Position numbers and translations under genes: made by a program. From positions 16,476-47,519 of IMG/VR virus record IMGVR_UViG_3300003321_000468: a DNA stretch of 31,044 bases. One strand, given 5' to 3'. This stretch comes from a virus. Below the pieces are notes generated by a model. That model was not told the DNA's origin, searched no databases, and saw only the letters and a list, made by a program, of their open reading frames with translations. This document shows, piece after piece, positions 1 to 8,843 of this stretch (positions are counted from its first letter, which is position 1; every line of letters starts with the position of its first letter).

Positions 1-254
1 CCGCCGTTGGAAACAACGGTTCCGTTACGTATACCTGGACGCTCGACCACATCGTTACCGAACCAAACGGTCCAATAGCCTGGGGAACGAATGGAAACCT
101 TGGAGTTGTGCCTGCCGTGGGTCCAACCTGCTCCTTCGCTGCGGCACTCTTTCCCGGCCAAAACGCCCAAGCGTATTTCAACCTCAAAGCGCAGGACGCT
201 ACGACTACCATCAACCGCTCTGTCTTCGTCAACCTTGCCTGCAATAAAGTTTAA
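1..254 (+). CDS. Virion-associated protein, C-terminal fragment
   Basis: Third-frame reading from base 3 is open to TAA at 252-254 and gives about 83 residues; the start lies outside the window. The peptide is rich in Thr, Asn, Gly and Val with alternating polar and hydrophobic residues (for example GSVTYTWTLDH and AYFNLKAQD), which looks like a beta-sandwich (Ig/PKD-like) C-terminus. The next gene starts two bases after the stop, so it belongs to the rightward virion operon. Codons often end in C, as in the following gene. I do not recognise a family; a structural or tail-surface role is inferred only from position and beta-rich character. The ORF in the other frame starting at 91 is a shadow. 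Confidence 0.6.
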   Translation, partial: AVGNNGSVTYTWTLDHIVTEPNGPIAWGTNGNLGVVPAVGPTCSFAAALFPGQNAQAYFNLKAQDATTTINRSVFVNLACNKV

Positions 255-256
255 TC

Positions 257-1693
257 ATGCCTACATCTCACTACGGCTTTACTGGTGGAGTTGACGCGAT
301 TCAGGGATATGGGGACCGCTGGCAGGTAACCTTCGGCGGGACCTGGGTTGCCTTTCATGACAAATGGGGATTAGTCCTCACCTCCTCCGTCGGAGATTAT
401 GACGTTGGCGCGATTAACTTCTACAACGCCTCTGCCGTTCCAATCTTCGCCTTTCCGTTCAAGGACCGCGTTTATGTTTCCGGCACAACCCAATTTAATT
501 TCTCCGACAACGGCGACCCTACCGGCTGGGAGGTTCAAAACTCCGGAGCCGGAGAAATCGACTACCTCTCCTCCTTTGGCGGGAACGATGCAGTTTATTC
601 CATGTCCCAGCTCCAGGGACGGCTTGTGGTAGTAGCCCGGCAGAGTGTTCAAATCTGGAACGTGGATGCTGACCCATCCAACTTCTCACTTATCCAAGAA
701 ATCGACAACATCGGCTGCACTTCTCCTCTCGGTGTGCGAAACATGGGGGATATGGACTGTATCCTCCTCGATTCCACCGGGTGGAGAAGTCTCCGAACCA
801 TGGAGGTCACCCTAAATGCTTACGTTGATGATATTGGTACTCCTGTTGATTCTCTTGTTAAGGCCGACATTGCTGCGGTAGGGCTTGATAGAGCGGTTAC
901 CATCGTTGACCCCAGCACCCGCAATTTCTGGGGTTACATTAACGGCCATATCTACGTCTTCTCCCGCTACCCCTCATCCGAAGTTCAAGCCTGGACCCAA
1001 TACCTTCCAACCTATGAATCCTTATCCTCCGTACCTCCCAATTCCCCAACATACAATTCCGGTAAGCTTCTCTCCATCACCGTTACCGATGGCTCCTTCT
1101 ACAAATGGACCCCTGGAGCAAATGAGGTCTCGATTACGGATGGAGTCACAACTCTTACAGCTGCTGGACGTATTAAGGCAAGCGGAACTACTCTTGCAGT
1201 TACTGGGACCGCGATTGGGGTCCTTTACACTGGGACACTTGAGCTTATTACGACAACAACTTTCGAGCCTACAAAGTTTATCGTCTACAATGGTAGCATT
1301 CTTGGACGGTGTTCAGGAAGGGAAATGGTTACCTACGGAGGAAGCACTGGCGAGGTTTATGACGGGTGCCCGGTGTCAGTTATCACCCCCTGGCTTGACG
1401 ATAAAGCCCCAAAGCGACAAAAGCTCGGACAATCGTTCGATGCTGCCTGTGCCGGAGGTTGGATATTCTCTCTCGGCTATGACCCAGCAAGCGGAACAGT
1501 CGAAATTGGACGTCAGATAACTGCTCCAACCGGAAGCGAGGATCAGGATTCAACATTCGACTACCTCCGACAAGGGCTGAGTCAAACCGGCACACACTTC
1601 CGCATCGTAGCTGCTACAGACCAAACCTGGGACGATGCGGCGACACTTTCCGAACTACAAATCCACTACAACCTCGGTAACCTCCAAGGTTAG
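257..1693 (+). CDS. Tail nozzle / DNA-stabilisation protein (P22 gp10-like beta-propeller)
   Basis: 478 residues, very close to the 472 of P22 gp10, which plugs the portal and forms part of the podovirus tail. The sequence is almost all beta: repeated strands with aromatic/Gly turns (FAFPFKDRVYVSG, LQGRLVVVARQSVQIWNVD, MDCILLDSTGWRSL, NFWGYINGHIYVFSRYP) as expected of a propeller that reads 'feature name - value - unit' strand modules. The GRLVVVARQSVQIW segment resembles the corresponding segment of packaged-DNA stabilisation proteins. No signal peptide or membrane segment is seen. The ATG at 257 follows the previous stop by two bases and lacks a Shine-Dalgarno sequence. The assignment rests on fold character, length and position before candidate ejection proteins; a gp12-type tubular protein of another podovirus lineage is the alternative. 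Confidence 0.6.
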   Translation: MPTSHYGFTGGVDAIQGYGDRWQVTFGGTWVAFHDKWGLVLTSSVGDYDVGAINFYNASAVPIFAFPFKDRVYVSGTTQFNFSDNGDPTGWEVQNSGAGEIDYLSSFGGNDAVYSMSQLQGRLVVVARQSVQIWNVDADPSNFSLIQEIDNIGCTSPLGVRNMGDMDCILLDSTGWRSLRTMEVTLNAYVDDIGTPVDSLVKADIAAVGLDRAVTIVDPSTRNFWGYINGHIYVFSRYPSSEVQAWTQYLPTYESLSSVPPNSPTYNSGKLLSITVTDGSFYKWTPGANEVSITDGVTTLTAAGRIKASGTTLAVTGTAIGVLYTGTLELITTTTFEPTKFIVYNGSILGRCSGREMVTYGGSTGEVYDGCPVSVITPWLDDKAPKRQKLGQSFDAACAGGWIFSLGYDPASGTVEIGRQITAPTGSEDQDSTFDYLRQGLSQTGTHFRIVAATDQTWDDAATLSELQIHYNLGNLQG

Positions 1694-1709
1694 CCAATAC
1701 TATCCCACC

Positions 1710-2081
1710 ATGCACTCATTCATCTGGTTATCACCAATCAAGAACACCCATGACCAAATTGAACTCATCCAAAAGGCGAAGGCGGAGAACCACGGCGTTT
1801 TCCTTCCGACCCATATTATTGAACAAGGTTCAGGAGGGAATATGGCGGGATATTTCTCTGTCGGTACACCGGGCTTTCCTGTCGTACAGTCATGGCTGGC
1901 CGAATGCCTACAACCCAGGGAATCCTTTTCTCTCGTGAACATGGTGGAGAACCTCGTTCATTGTAACGGTGCGGCGGGCATCTGCCTCGCGGTGCCGAAA
2001 ACCTCGCCATTCCACCCACTGATGGAGAGTATGGGGTATAAGAATGGCGGGAATTACGATTTCTTCGTCAAAAAGTTTTAA
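1710..2081 (+). CDS. Small GNAT-like acetyltransferase protein
   Basis: The open frame extends upstream to 1635, but the ATG at 1710 is chosen because the upstream codons overlap the end of the propeller gene and look non-coding. The product is 123 residues. The C-terminal half (KTSPFHPLMESMGYKNGGNYDFFVKKF, split: a P-H-P-L-M-E-x-M-G-Y turn followed by a terminal strand) is the usual end of GNAT proteins, where an alpha helix leads into the last beta strand. Small GNAT-like ORFs are common beside tail and internal virion genes of podoviruses, but their substrate is generally unknown. The N-terminal acetyl-CoA loop (Q/R-x-x-G-x-G/A) is not clear; EQGSGGN near residue 38 could only be a degenerate version. 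It may be a virion protein with a vestigial fold. Confidence 0.5.
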   Translation: MHSFIWLSPIKNTHDQIELIQKAKAENHGVFLPTHIIEQGSGGNMAGYFSVGTPGFPVVQSWLAECLQPRESFSLVNMVENLVHCNGAAGICLAVPKTSPFHPLMESMGYKNGGNYDFFVKKF

Positions 2082-2088
2082 CATCATT

Positions 2089-2712
2089 ATGGGCTTCGCA
2101 ATAGGTAGTGCAATAATGGGCTCCCCGGACTACGCCGGGATGGCCAAGAAACAGGAAAGTCAGCGGCAGCAGTATATTACTGACGCGCAGAAGCAGGTTG
2201 ATAATGCGTTTGGGGGATTCGACCAGGGATTCTATAATCAGCGTGCGCAGGCGTATCAGGATTACGCGCTTCCGCAGCTTTCACAACAGTACCAGCAGAA
2301 CCGCAACGCTATCGGGTTTGGGTTAGCTAACCGCGGTCTTCTAGCCTCCTCCGCGGCTCGTAACCAATGGACCAACCTGGGAAAAACCATGGGGCAAGCA
2401 AAGCAACAAGTCGCCGACCAAGGTATTGGATATGCACAGGACTTACAAAAGCAAATCCAGGATCAAAAGTCAGTCCTTTATAATCAAGTTTACCAAGCGG
2501 CGGACCCGAAGAGTGCAGCCGCGAATGCGATTAACGTTGCAGCCGGGTTTCAACAACCCTCAGTCTTCCAGCCTCTCGGTAACATGTTCGGCAACATCGC
2601 TAACCAATATCTGCTGTCGCAGATGATTAACACCTACCGCCCACAGGGTTACCAAGCGCCGATATTCGGTGCTCCTTCTGGTGCGGTTAACACCTCAAGC
2701 TATTACAAATAA
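2089..2712 (+). CDS. Candidate internal virion / ejection protein, Gln-rich
   Basis: The ATG at 2089 lies seven bases after the stop of the GNAT-like gene; the longer frame from 2044 would overlap that gene. The 207-residue product begins with a short Gly/Ala/Ile stretch (MGFAIGSAIMG), then Gln-rich amphipathic helices (residues about 20-120, with QSQRQQY, LSQQYQQNRN, QAKQQVADQG) and a Gly/Pro/Tyr-rich tail ending in SSYYK. Composition and order (propeller, then three small Gln/Ala-rich proteins, then a giant protein) match the ejection-protein set of podoviruses such as P22 gp7/gp20/gp16 or T7 gp14/gp15/gp16. No enzymatic motif is visible. Function is inferred from context and composition only. 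Confidence 0.55.
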   Translation: MGFAIGSAIMGSPDYAGMAKKQESQRQQYITDAQKQVDNAFGGFDQGFYNQRAQAYQDYALPQLSQQYQQNRNAIGFGLANRGLLASSAARNQWTNLGKTMGQAKQQVADQGIGYAQDLQKQIQDQKSVLYNQVYQAADPKSAAANAINVAAGFQQPSVFQPLGNMFGNIANQYLLSQMINTYRPQGYQAPIFGAPSGAVNTSSYYK

Positions 2713-2713
2713 T

Positions 2714-3388
2714 ATGGGAGCATCAGCAGGTATCGGAGCAGGCACCGCAATAATCGGTGGTGAAATGCAAGGTTGGGCGAATGTACTTGCCCGACAGGAC
2801 ATGGGGCGAGCGTTTCGGAATGAGTTAAACACGCAGCGGGGGTATGGTACCCAGGCACAGGATATTGTGAACCAGTCGATTGCACAGAGCAATCCTGGTG
2901 CAATGCAGGGTGGAATGCAAGGGGCGGTTAATAATAGGTTAGCTGCGTATAACGCGATTGGGCAGATTCCCCTGGGACTCGGGCCGAATAAGCAGTCGCA
3001 GTATAACCCCGCTGTTGCGGACGCCTACACAAAGATGCTAGGTGGCCTCCGAGCTAAAAACCTCAGTTACTCCGACTGGGCTTTACAACAAGCAATCGCG
3101 AATTTGAACACCCAGCGTCAGCTTGACCGTATCTCAAACTTCGCCGGCGGGCAGGCGAATAATGTTTACCCACTACAAATGTACAAAGCCCAACATGGTT
3201 GGGACGACCTCGCCATGGCGGGACAGGCGATTTCGAGTATTGGCGGTGCAGCGGCAAATTACGCCCAGTTTGCACAGCAGCCACAACAGGGACGCGCTCC
3301 GGCAGGCCCGAGCGGATATACCGGCTTCCAAGGAATGAACCCGTCGATTTACAATTACCAGATCCCCTACGGAATGTTTAACTACTAA
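2714..3388 (+). CDS. Candidate internal virion protein, Gly/Ala/Gln-rich
   Basis: The start ATG is two bases after the TAA of the preceding gene, and a longer frame from 2669 is rejected because it overlaps it. The 224-residue product opens with a Gly/Ala-rich hydrophobic segment (MGASAGIGAGTAIIGGEM), continues with polar helices (RQDMGRAFRNELNTQ; residues 20-60) and ends with a Gln/Pro/Gly/Tyr-rich tail (YNYQIPYGMFNY). The hydrophobic N-terminus followed by a long helix is typical of small phage proteins that are ejected with DNA and insert in the membrane, but this is inference. It resembles the preceding gene in layout (hydrophobic head, Gln-rich middle, Tyr-rich tail), so the two could be old paralogues. 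No SD is visible. Confidence 0.5.
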   Translation: MGASAGIGAGTAIIGGEMQGWANVLARQDMGRAFRNELNTQRGYGTQAQDIVNQSIAQSNPGAMQGGMQGAVNNRLAAYNAIGQIPLGLGPNKQSQYNPAVADAYTKMLGGLRAKNLSYSDWALQQAIANLNTQRQLDRISNFAGGQANNVYPLQMYKAQHGWDDLAMAGQAISSIGGAAANYAQFAQQPQQGRAPAGPSGYTGFQGMNPSIYNYQIPYGMFNY

Positions 3389-3405
3389 GAAAGAATCATA
3401 CCGTT

Positions 3406-4392
3406 ATGCCTGACTTTAACTACCTAAATAACTCATTCGGCGACCAAGCCGTCGTCCAAGGCTGGGGGAATACCCTGAATAATAACCTCTCGCAGTTGGT
3501 GCATCTTCGCCAACAGCAGGATCAATTCGCACAGGAACAGGCGCTTAAAGCCGCGATGTTAGCTCTGGAGAGACAAAAGATGAACCTCCAGGCTCCACTC
3601 TGGGCCGCGCAGACGGGGTTGGATACGCAACAAGCGGAGCACTACCGCATTCAAGCGTTGGCACAGCAGAATTTAATGCGTGACCAACAGGCCATGCAAA
3701 AGGCGGTGGCGGAACAGTATTTATACTCGCACCCGGTGCATCAACCCATGCAACCGCCGTTGCCGATGGGGAATGACCTTTTTCTGACAACGAACATGGG
3801 AGCAGCACTTGCGAATCAAGGAGCACCGGTGAGTGTGGATAGTCCATACCGGGCAGCTATCTCCGGTGAGGCGGATTCTATCCGCAACGCAGCCGTTCAA
3901 AAAGGTCTGGCCGCGAATGCGATGTTAGCCAATCCACAGACCGCTGCGATGTTGTATAATAATGTCCAGCTCCGCCCGGATGAAACGGTCTTTAATCCGG
4001 TTACCGACCAGGCTATTTACACCGCACCGGATCCTATGAAACGGGAGCGGTTATCCATCATGGCGAACGAAGCCGAGAGCCGGGAGATGTACCGCCAAGA
4101 ACACGCCGACTACCTCAAACGGATGGCTGGCACCGCCGAGGTGAACGCTCAATCCCGAGCACGCACCGCGAAGAAGCTTAACCAGGCCGAGTTCAACGCG
4201 GCTCTTATGGCGGGTAAGGAAATCGGCTTCGACAGCGAAGGAGATCCTTACATCGTTGGGGATACCCAAGTCCCCGCTGTTTCTGTTGGTGGTCCCAAAC
4301 CTGGTGAAGTCCGCGCTGGCAAAGGTGGAAAACAATACCGCTTCAAAGGCGGCGACCAATATGACCGCAATAACTGGGAGGAAGTAAAGTAA
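3406..4392 (+). CDS. Candidate internal virion / ejection protein
   Basis: 328 residues. Residues 20-130 are rich in Gln and Ala with heptad-like helices (LRQQQDQFAQEQALKAAML, DTQQAEHYRIQALAQQN), the middle is a mixed segment, and the C-terminal third has a charged helix (MANEAESREMYRQEHADYL) followed by a compact tail with Gly/Lys (GEVRAGKGGKQYRFKGG). The TAA stop shares its last A with the ATG of the next gene, so translation is probably coupled; a GGGAGG sequence just upstream of that ATG is the clearest SD in the virion block. No domain is recognised. Position between the two smaller Gln-rich proteins and the 1483-residue protein supports a virion-core role. Confidence 0.5.
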   Translation: MPDFNYLNNSFGDQAVVQGWGNTLNNNLSQLVHLRQQQDQFAQEQALKAAMLALERQKMNLQAPLWAAQTGLDTQQAEHYRIQALAQQNLMRDQQAMQKAVAEQYLYSHPVHQPMQPPLPMGNDLFLTTNMGAALANQGAPVSVDSPYRAAISGEADSIRNAAVQKGLAANAMLANPQTAAMLYNNVQLRPDETVFNPVTDQAIYTAPDPMKRERLSIMANEAESREMYRQEHADYLKRMAGTAEVNAQSRARTAKKLNQAEFNAALMAGKEIGFDSEGDPYIVGDTQVPAVSVGGPKPGEVRAGKGGKQYRFKGGDQYDRNNWEEVK

Positions 4393-7300
4393 TGAACGAT
4401 CCCTGGGAAGCTCCGGCAGCAACACTATCACAGCGCGACCCCTGGGAAGCGCCACAAAGGAAGGAAGGGAAAAGGAGTCTTGCTCAAAATTTGAGCATGA
4501 CGGGAGCAAAGGCTATTCCAGCCGCGAACTGGAGCTTGCTCGCGAGGCAGGTTATGGGAGCGGTGAATCCGATGGGAACGGCGGAGGTGAATCCGATGGC
4601 CGTGCTGCGGGGAGGAGAGGAGTTGGTGAGGCAGGGGGTGAACGCAGTCCCTACTGCTATCACGGGAAGAAACGTCGAAGTCCTTCCGCCGGGGATATTC
4701 CAGCAGTCACCAGTGCCGGATTTCTTCAAAGCGGACCCAGGGGAGAATGTGGAGTTCGCTCCGAAGACAAGAGCTGGGCAGTTGTTGGAGGAGCAGCAGG
4801 CTGCGGTGACACCGGGGATGATGGGGAATCTGTGGGCACCGGGGCTTAACTCATTCAGTGGAGCGATGTCGTTAGACCCGCTAGGGCCGAAGGTGATACG
4901 TCCACCGGCGGTTATACCTGAACCAGGGTTGGCGGAAAAGGCACTACCGTATGCGGCTGCGCCGTTGAAAACCGCGAATGACCTTCTTCGGATGATTTAC
5001 TCACCAGAAGGGGCATTGATGTTTACTCCGTTCGCACCGGGGTTAGCTGCGACGAGGGTTGCCCCGATATTACCAGCTACGAGGGCTGCTATTGTGACGG
5101 ACATGGCTGGACATGTGCCGGAGAATGTGGCACAGAGGTTTACGGAGGCGGGACAGAATTATAACGAGCCGGGAAGTGTGACGAAGGCTATCTTGGGGAG
5201 TGCAGTGGATGTAGGGATACCGCTTTTGGGAGGGCATGGAGTGTTGCCGAGGGAGACACCACCGACGTATCCTTGGATGAAGCGGGTGCAGGAACCGTTG
5301 GCTCATCCTGATGTGCCGAGTGGGGCACAGCCGACAGAGTTTCCGCCGAATAAACCGTTTAACTTCCAGAGCGGGTTAAACTTCGACCAATGGAAGGATG
5401 CCATTGCGAAGTTAGTGATGCACGGCGAATACCTGAAGATGAAGCAGGAGGACGGGCCTCTTAGCCCGAAGGAGGAGTCAAGGTTACAGATGGGTGAAGC
5501 TGCGATAAATCGGTTGATGACTGATTATCCGGACTTTAGGAAGGTTGCAGAACAAGGGGACAGTGGATTCCCGCCGGTGGGACCTGGGTTGAAGATGAAC
5601 AGTGGGTTAAACCCGGAGGATTTACGTCCGGCAGTGAGAGCACTGGGAAGGATTTTGGTGGGAGATGTGGGCGATACCCACGCGGAGATTCTGACAAAGA
5701 ACGGGATTGATCCGTCCGCTATTCCACACCATGATCCGAACCGGGGGTTTGTTGATATTAACAACCCGGATCAGCTTATCAGCCGAGTTGACGCGGCTAG
5801 GAATAGCGGTCTAACCGGCAAAGCGGATGCTGGTGGACTAGACAGCATGGATTTACCCGGTGCTGGCATGGCGAAACTCATGCGTATGTCGGGTATGGAC
5901 GAGAAAGGAATACAAGATGCCATTTCGAAGTTACGCCCAAATCGCGCTACTGAAGCACAAGCACCCCGAGATATACAAAAGGTGGGTGAAGAAATACGGC
6001 CCGGAACCGAAGGAGAAGGTGTTGTACGTCCAGAAGAGTCATCCAAAGGCGGGACGGAGGAGCCATGGGTAAGACCTAGGACAAAATTGCAGAGTGGGTT
6101 TGACCCAGAGGATATTGCTAAGGCGGTTAAGGCGGGGATGAACTATGGGTTGGGGAAGCTGAAGCAGACGCATGGTCCGGAGGTTCCGCAGTTTCTTTTC
6201 CGCGTTGGAAAGGATAAGAAGAGTGCGGAGGAGATTACCGACCACTACGAGCTGGCGCAAGCCATGAACGCGGTCGGGGAGAAGCACCACTGGATTACCA
6301 AGGATGGGAAGGTTGAGGAGTCGAAACTGCCAGAGGGGACGCATTATCTCTCGGCGATGAAGAAGTTGAAGAAGAAGAACTTTGACGCAGAGCCGGAGAC
6401 AGAGGAGGTGAAGGATGCGTATGCGAAGATGCGTGCGAGGGGATATGCCCGCGTTATCGAGCAGGGAAATAAGGTGTTTATCAAGGGAGAGGCGAATCCG
6501 ACGCAGATTGAGGCGGCGAAGACGCTTGCGGAGAAGAAGGGTGGGAGTGCGTATTATAAGGATACGGAGATCTACCCGAACGATGAAAGGGTAACGCCGG
6601 AGGAGGAGAGGAATCCGTGGTTGGACGAGCAGGACATGGGGGAGCGTTGGACCCAGGATGAGGGTAGAGATTTTGGGGAGGGTAGGTTTTACAGCGGATT
6701 GCCCATTCCTTCGTTAAAGGATATACCTGGGTTTGATAAGTTGGTCTCCGGCGCGCAGCGTTGGATGCATGGTGCGTTGGACCATTCTCACCTTAGAGAA
6801 CGGGCATCTCAGCTGTTGGACGCAGCAGATAACTCTGCCCACCTCGAAGCCCACGCTGCAATTAACGAGATTCGAAAGATGCCACCAGCGGCGCAGCGGA
6901 GGGGATTGTACCAGGCATATACGAGACAGCAGGTGGCTGAGGCAAGTGCTGGGATTAATTCCAGGAAAGTCGACCGCCAGGCGTTGAAGTTAGCTGACCG
7001 AAAGAACATTACCGACAAGATCGATAGGATGGAGTTAAGGTTAACGCAAGGGCAGCTAGCGTTGAAGCACCGGGAGTATGTGGACGAGCTTGGGAAGTTA
7101 CGGACGATTGGTGGAGACCCATTCCTGCGGAAGTTACCGGGTAAGGGGAAGTACCCACCGAAGGGATATACCGAGATGGAAATGTTTGGTATCCGCCGGG
7201 CGGTGAAGGATGATTTTGTCTGGCTTGTAAAGGCGCTAACCTCGGAGAGCGCGAGTAATTACATGCCGGTTCTGGATAGGTTTTTGCACCTGGAAGCTAC

Positions 7301-8843
7301 GATTAAGCATAATACGCTGGCTTATGACTTCTTCCATCTTATCCGGATGGTGAAGCGGCAGATGGCGATTAAAGGCGGGTTACCGTCGTATGAGAAAGGT
7401 CATTCGCTGCTGGAGTATAATGACCGGACAATTAACCGGATGGTGTCGACCGGGGAGATGACAAAAGACATGGCGGATTGGGTAAAGAATAACCGTCCCG
7501 ACGCACAGCTTTTGGTTAAGAACGGGTTAAACATCGCAAGGTTCTCTGACGCGTTTTACAAGGACCAGATTAGTTATCTACCTGGGGTGAAGACGCTGAA
7601 TAAGTTTATCTTCGATAAGTTCACCCGCGGTGCGATGCTAGAGGCTGCGTTGACGGAGATGAAGAGGTATTCGGAAAGAAATCCAGGTTTGTCGAAGGAA
7701 CAGGTAGCACAGCATGTGGCGAAGCAGATTAACGTTACCTTCGGTAATATCGGACGGCAGGGATTGTTGAAGAGTGAAACGGCGAGGGATATTGCAAGGT
7801 TGCTGTTCCTGGCTCCGCAGTGGTTTGAATCGCTGGCACAGATTGAGGCGAGGGCCGCGAAACAGACGGCACAGATTCCGGTCACTGGCCAGGGTGGGAC
7901 TGCTGCGAGGATGGTGGCGACGTCGTTCGTGGCGATGTTTGCGGTGAATCAGGCGATTAATATGATGACACGAGGAAAGCCGACCTGGGAGAACGAAGAG
8001 AAAGGGCGGAAGCTAGACGCGTATATTCCTAGCTGGACGAAGGATGCGAAGGGGTTGTGGCTCTCGCCGTGGTCGGAGATGGAAGTTAGCCACGATGCAG
8101 CGGGGTATTTGAAGAAGGGGAATACCCCAATGCAGACGGTGCAGCGGATTGTGACGAATAAACTCTCGCCGGTAGGCAGGGCGGAAGAGGTGCTACGGAC
8201 GGGGAGAGATTTTACCGGTGCACCGCTGTCTGATAGCGAACGGTGGGACCTGGCGGGAATGTCCCTTTTGCCGGTGCCGATTCCGGCGCAGAGTGTGATT
8301 AGTGAAGTGCCAGGACAGGTTCAACGACAGGCGATGAACACGTTAGGGTTTAAAGGGGAGCCGGTGGGGAGGAGGGAGGAACTGGAAACGAAGATCGAGA
8401 AGGCGACGTTGCCACAGCGTCTCCGGCTGGAGCAGGAGTTCAAAGCGAATGAACCACCGGTTACGGGGAGACAAAAGGTCGCGATGCAGGAGCGGGCGGT
8501 GATCGAAAACACCCGCCGTGGACTAGCACTACAAGACAGCCTACCAAAAGAGGACCGGCAATGGTTGAAGGACCGTGGATTAGACCTGCCGGGGGTCGAA
8601 AACTACCTCACGATAGCGGGGGTTAGGACCACGCTATCGGCTGAGGAGCAGGAGAAGTATGAAGAGTTTTTGAGGGATGGATATACGAAGGCGATTGAGA
8701 CGCTGAAAAGGAATTACGACAAGGTCCCGCAAGGGATGGCACAGAGGAAGGTGTTTACGTCGGTGATTGCCGCGTATTCCAGTATCGCCCGGAAGAAGAT
8801 GATGGCCGAGTTAGCTAGGAAGAACCGGGACCTGGCCCTGTAG
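4392..8843 (+). CDS. Giant internal virion (ejected) protein
   Basis: 1483 residues starting at the ATG that overlaps the previous stop by one base (SD GGGAGG about 10 bases upstream). The N-terminus has two DPWEAP repeats (residues about 3-8 and 16-21), a DPWxxx-type head seen in giant podophage internal proteins. Residues 30-560 are a Pro/Gly-rich region of low structure with three copies of an [L/F]-x-S-G-[L/F]-x-x-x-D/Q module near residues 323, 399 and 563. From about residue 780 a helical region follows, with the conserved-looking block around residues 950-1180 (FHLIRMVKRQMAIKGG, FIFDKFTRGAMLEAAL, RLLFLAPQWFESLAQIEA) and a hydrophobic helix near 1170 (MVATSFVAMFAVNQAINMM). This block resembles large 'polyvalent' phage proteins delivered with DNA; no catalytic transglycosylase or protease motif was recognised. 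A small phage-type gene is nested at 5917-6072. The last 29 bases overlap the convergent gene. Confidence 0.7.
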   Translation: MNDPWEAPAATLSQRDPWEAPQRKEGKRSLAQNLSMTGAKAIPAANWSLLARQVMGAVNPMGTAEVNPMAVLRGGEELVRQGVNAVPTAITGRNVEVLPPGIFQQSPVPDFFKADPGENVEFAPKTRAGQLLEEQQAAVTPGMMGNLWAPGLNSFSGAMSLDPLGPKVIRPPAVIPEPGLAEKALPYAAAPLKTANDLLRMIYSPEGALMFTPFAPGLAATRVAPILPATRAAIVTDMAGHVPENVAQRFTEAGQNYNEPGSVTKAILGSAVDVGIPLLGGHGVLPRETPPTYPWMKRVQEPLAHPDVPSGAQPTEFPPNKPFNFQSGLNFDQWKDAIAKLVMHGEYLKMKQEDGPLSPKEESRLQMGEAAINRLMTDYPDFRKVAEQGDSGFPPVGPGLKMNSGLNPEDLRPAVRALGRILVGDVGDTHAEILTKNGIDPSAIPHHDPNRGFVDINNPDQLISRVDAARNSGLTGKADAGGLDSMDLPGAGMAKLMRMSGMDEKGIQDAISKLRPNRATEAQAPRDIQKVGEEIRPGTEGEGVVRPEESSKGGTEEPWVRPRTKLQSGFDPEDIAKAVKAGMNYGLGKLKQTHGPEVPQFLFRVGKDKKSAEEITDHYELAQAMNAVGEKHHWITKDGKVEESKLPEGTHYLSAMKKLKKKNFDAEPETEEVKDAYAKMRARGYARVIEQGNKVFIKGEANPTQIEAAKTLAEKKGGSAYYKDTEIYPNDERVTPEEERNPWLDEQDMGERWTQDEGRDFGEGRFYSGLPIPSLKDIPGFDKLVSGAQRWMHGALDHSHLRERASQLLDAADNSAHLEAHAAINEIRKMPPAAQRRGLYQAYTRQQVAEASAGINSRKVDRQALKLADRKNITDKIDRMELRLTQGQLALKHREYVDELGKLRTIGGDPFLRKLPGKGKYPPKGYTEMEMFGIRRAVKDDFVWLVKALTSESASNYMPVLDRFLHLEATIKHNTLAYDFFHLIRMVKRQMAIKGGLPSYEKGHSLLEYNDRTINRMVSTGEMTKDMADWVKNNRPDAQLLVKNGLNIARFSDAFYKDQISYLPGVKTLNKFIFDKFTRGAMLEAALTEMKRYSERNPGLSKEQVAQHVAKQINVTFGNIGRQGLLKSETARDIARLLFLAPQWFESLAQIEARAAKQTAQIPVTGQGGTAARMVATSFVAMFAVNQAINMMTRGKPTWENEEKGRKLDAYIPSWTKDAKGLWLSPWSEMEVSHDAAGYLKKGNTPMQTVQRIVTNKLSPVGRAEEVLRTGRDFTGAPLSDSERWDLAGMSLLPVPIPAQSVISEVPGQVQRQAMNTLGFKGEPVGRREELETKIEKATLPQRLRLEQEFKANEPPVTGRQKVAMQERAVIENTRRGLALQDSLPKEDRQWLKDRGLDLPGVENYLTIAGVRTTLSAEEQEKYEEFLRDGYTKAIETLKRNYDKVPQGMAQRKVFTSVIAAYSSIARKKMMAELARKNRDLAL
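4477..4501. repeat. 25-bp dyad copy 1 (inside the giant virion gene)
   Basis: Core TGCTCAAAATTTGAGCA with GTC on the left and GAC on the right, one base out. It falls about 85 bases into the coding sequence and is read as SLAQNLSMT, in a Ser/Gln/Leu stretch between the DPWEAP repeats and the following linker. It is the only one of six copies inside a gene. Confidence 0.85.
5917..6072 (+). CDS. Nested small phage protein, overprinted in the giant virion gene
   Basis: In a different frame from the 1483-residue gene, an ATG at 5917 with AAGGAA about seven bases upstream opens a 51-residue frame ending TAA at 6070-6072. The product begins MPFRSYAQ and contains HPEIYKRWVKKYG, the pattern (MPF-x-S-x-x-Q ... 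HPEIAKRW-x-x-x-Y) of a small family very common in tailed phages and of unknown role. In the frame of the big protein the same bases encode a Glu/Gly/Thr/Pro-rich linker with no fold, so the small protein carries the recognisable signal here. The stop also falls just before the third SG-repeat of the large protein. Its expression is not proven. Confidence 0.6.
   Translation: MPFRSYAQIALLKHKHPEIYKRWVKKYGPEPKEKVLYVQKSHPKAGRRSHG

Noticed and set aside
885-1520. Plus-strand 211-residue frame within the propeller gene
   Set aside because: Ser/Pro/Leu-rich product, in a different frame from a gene that is continuous with the operon; codon shadow.
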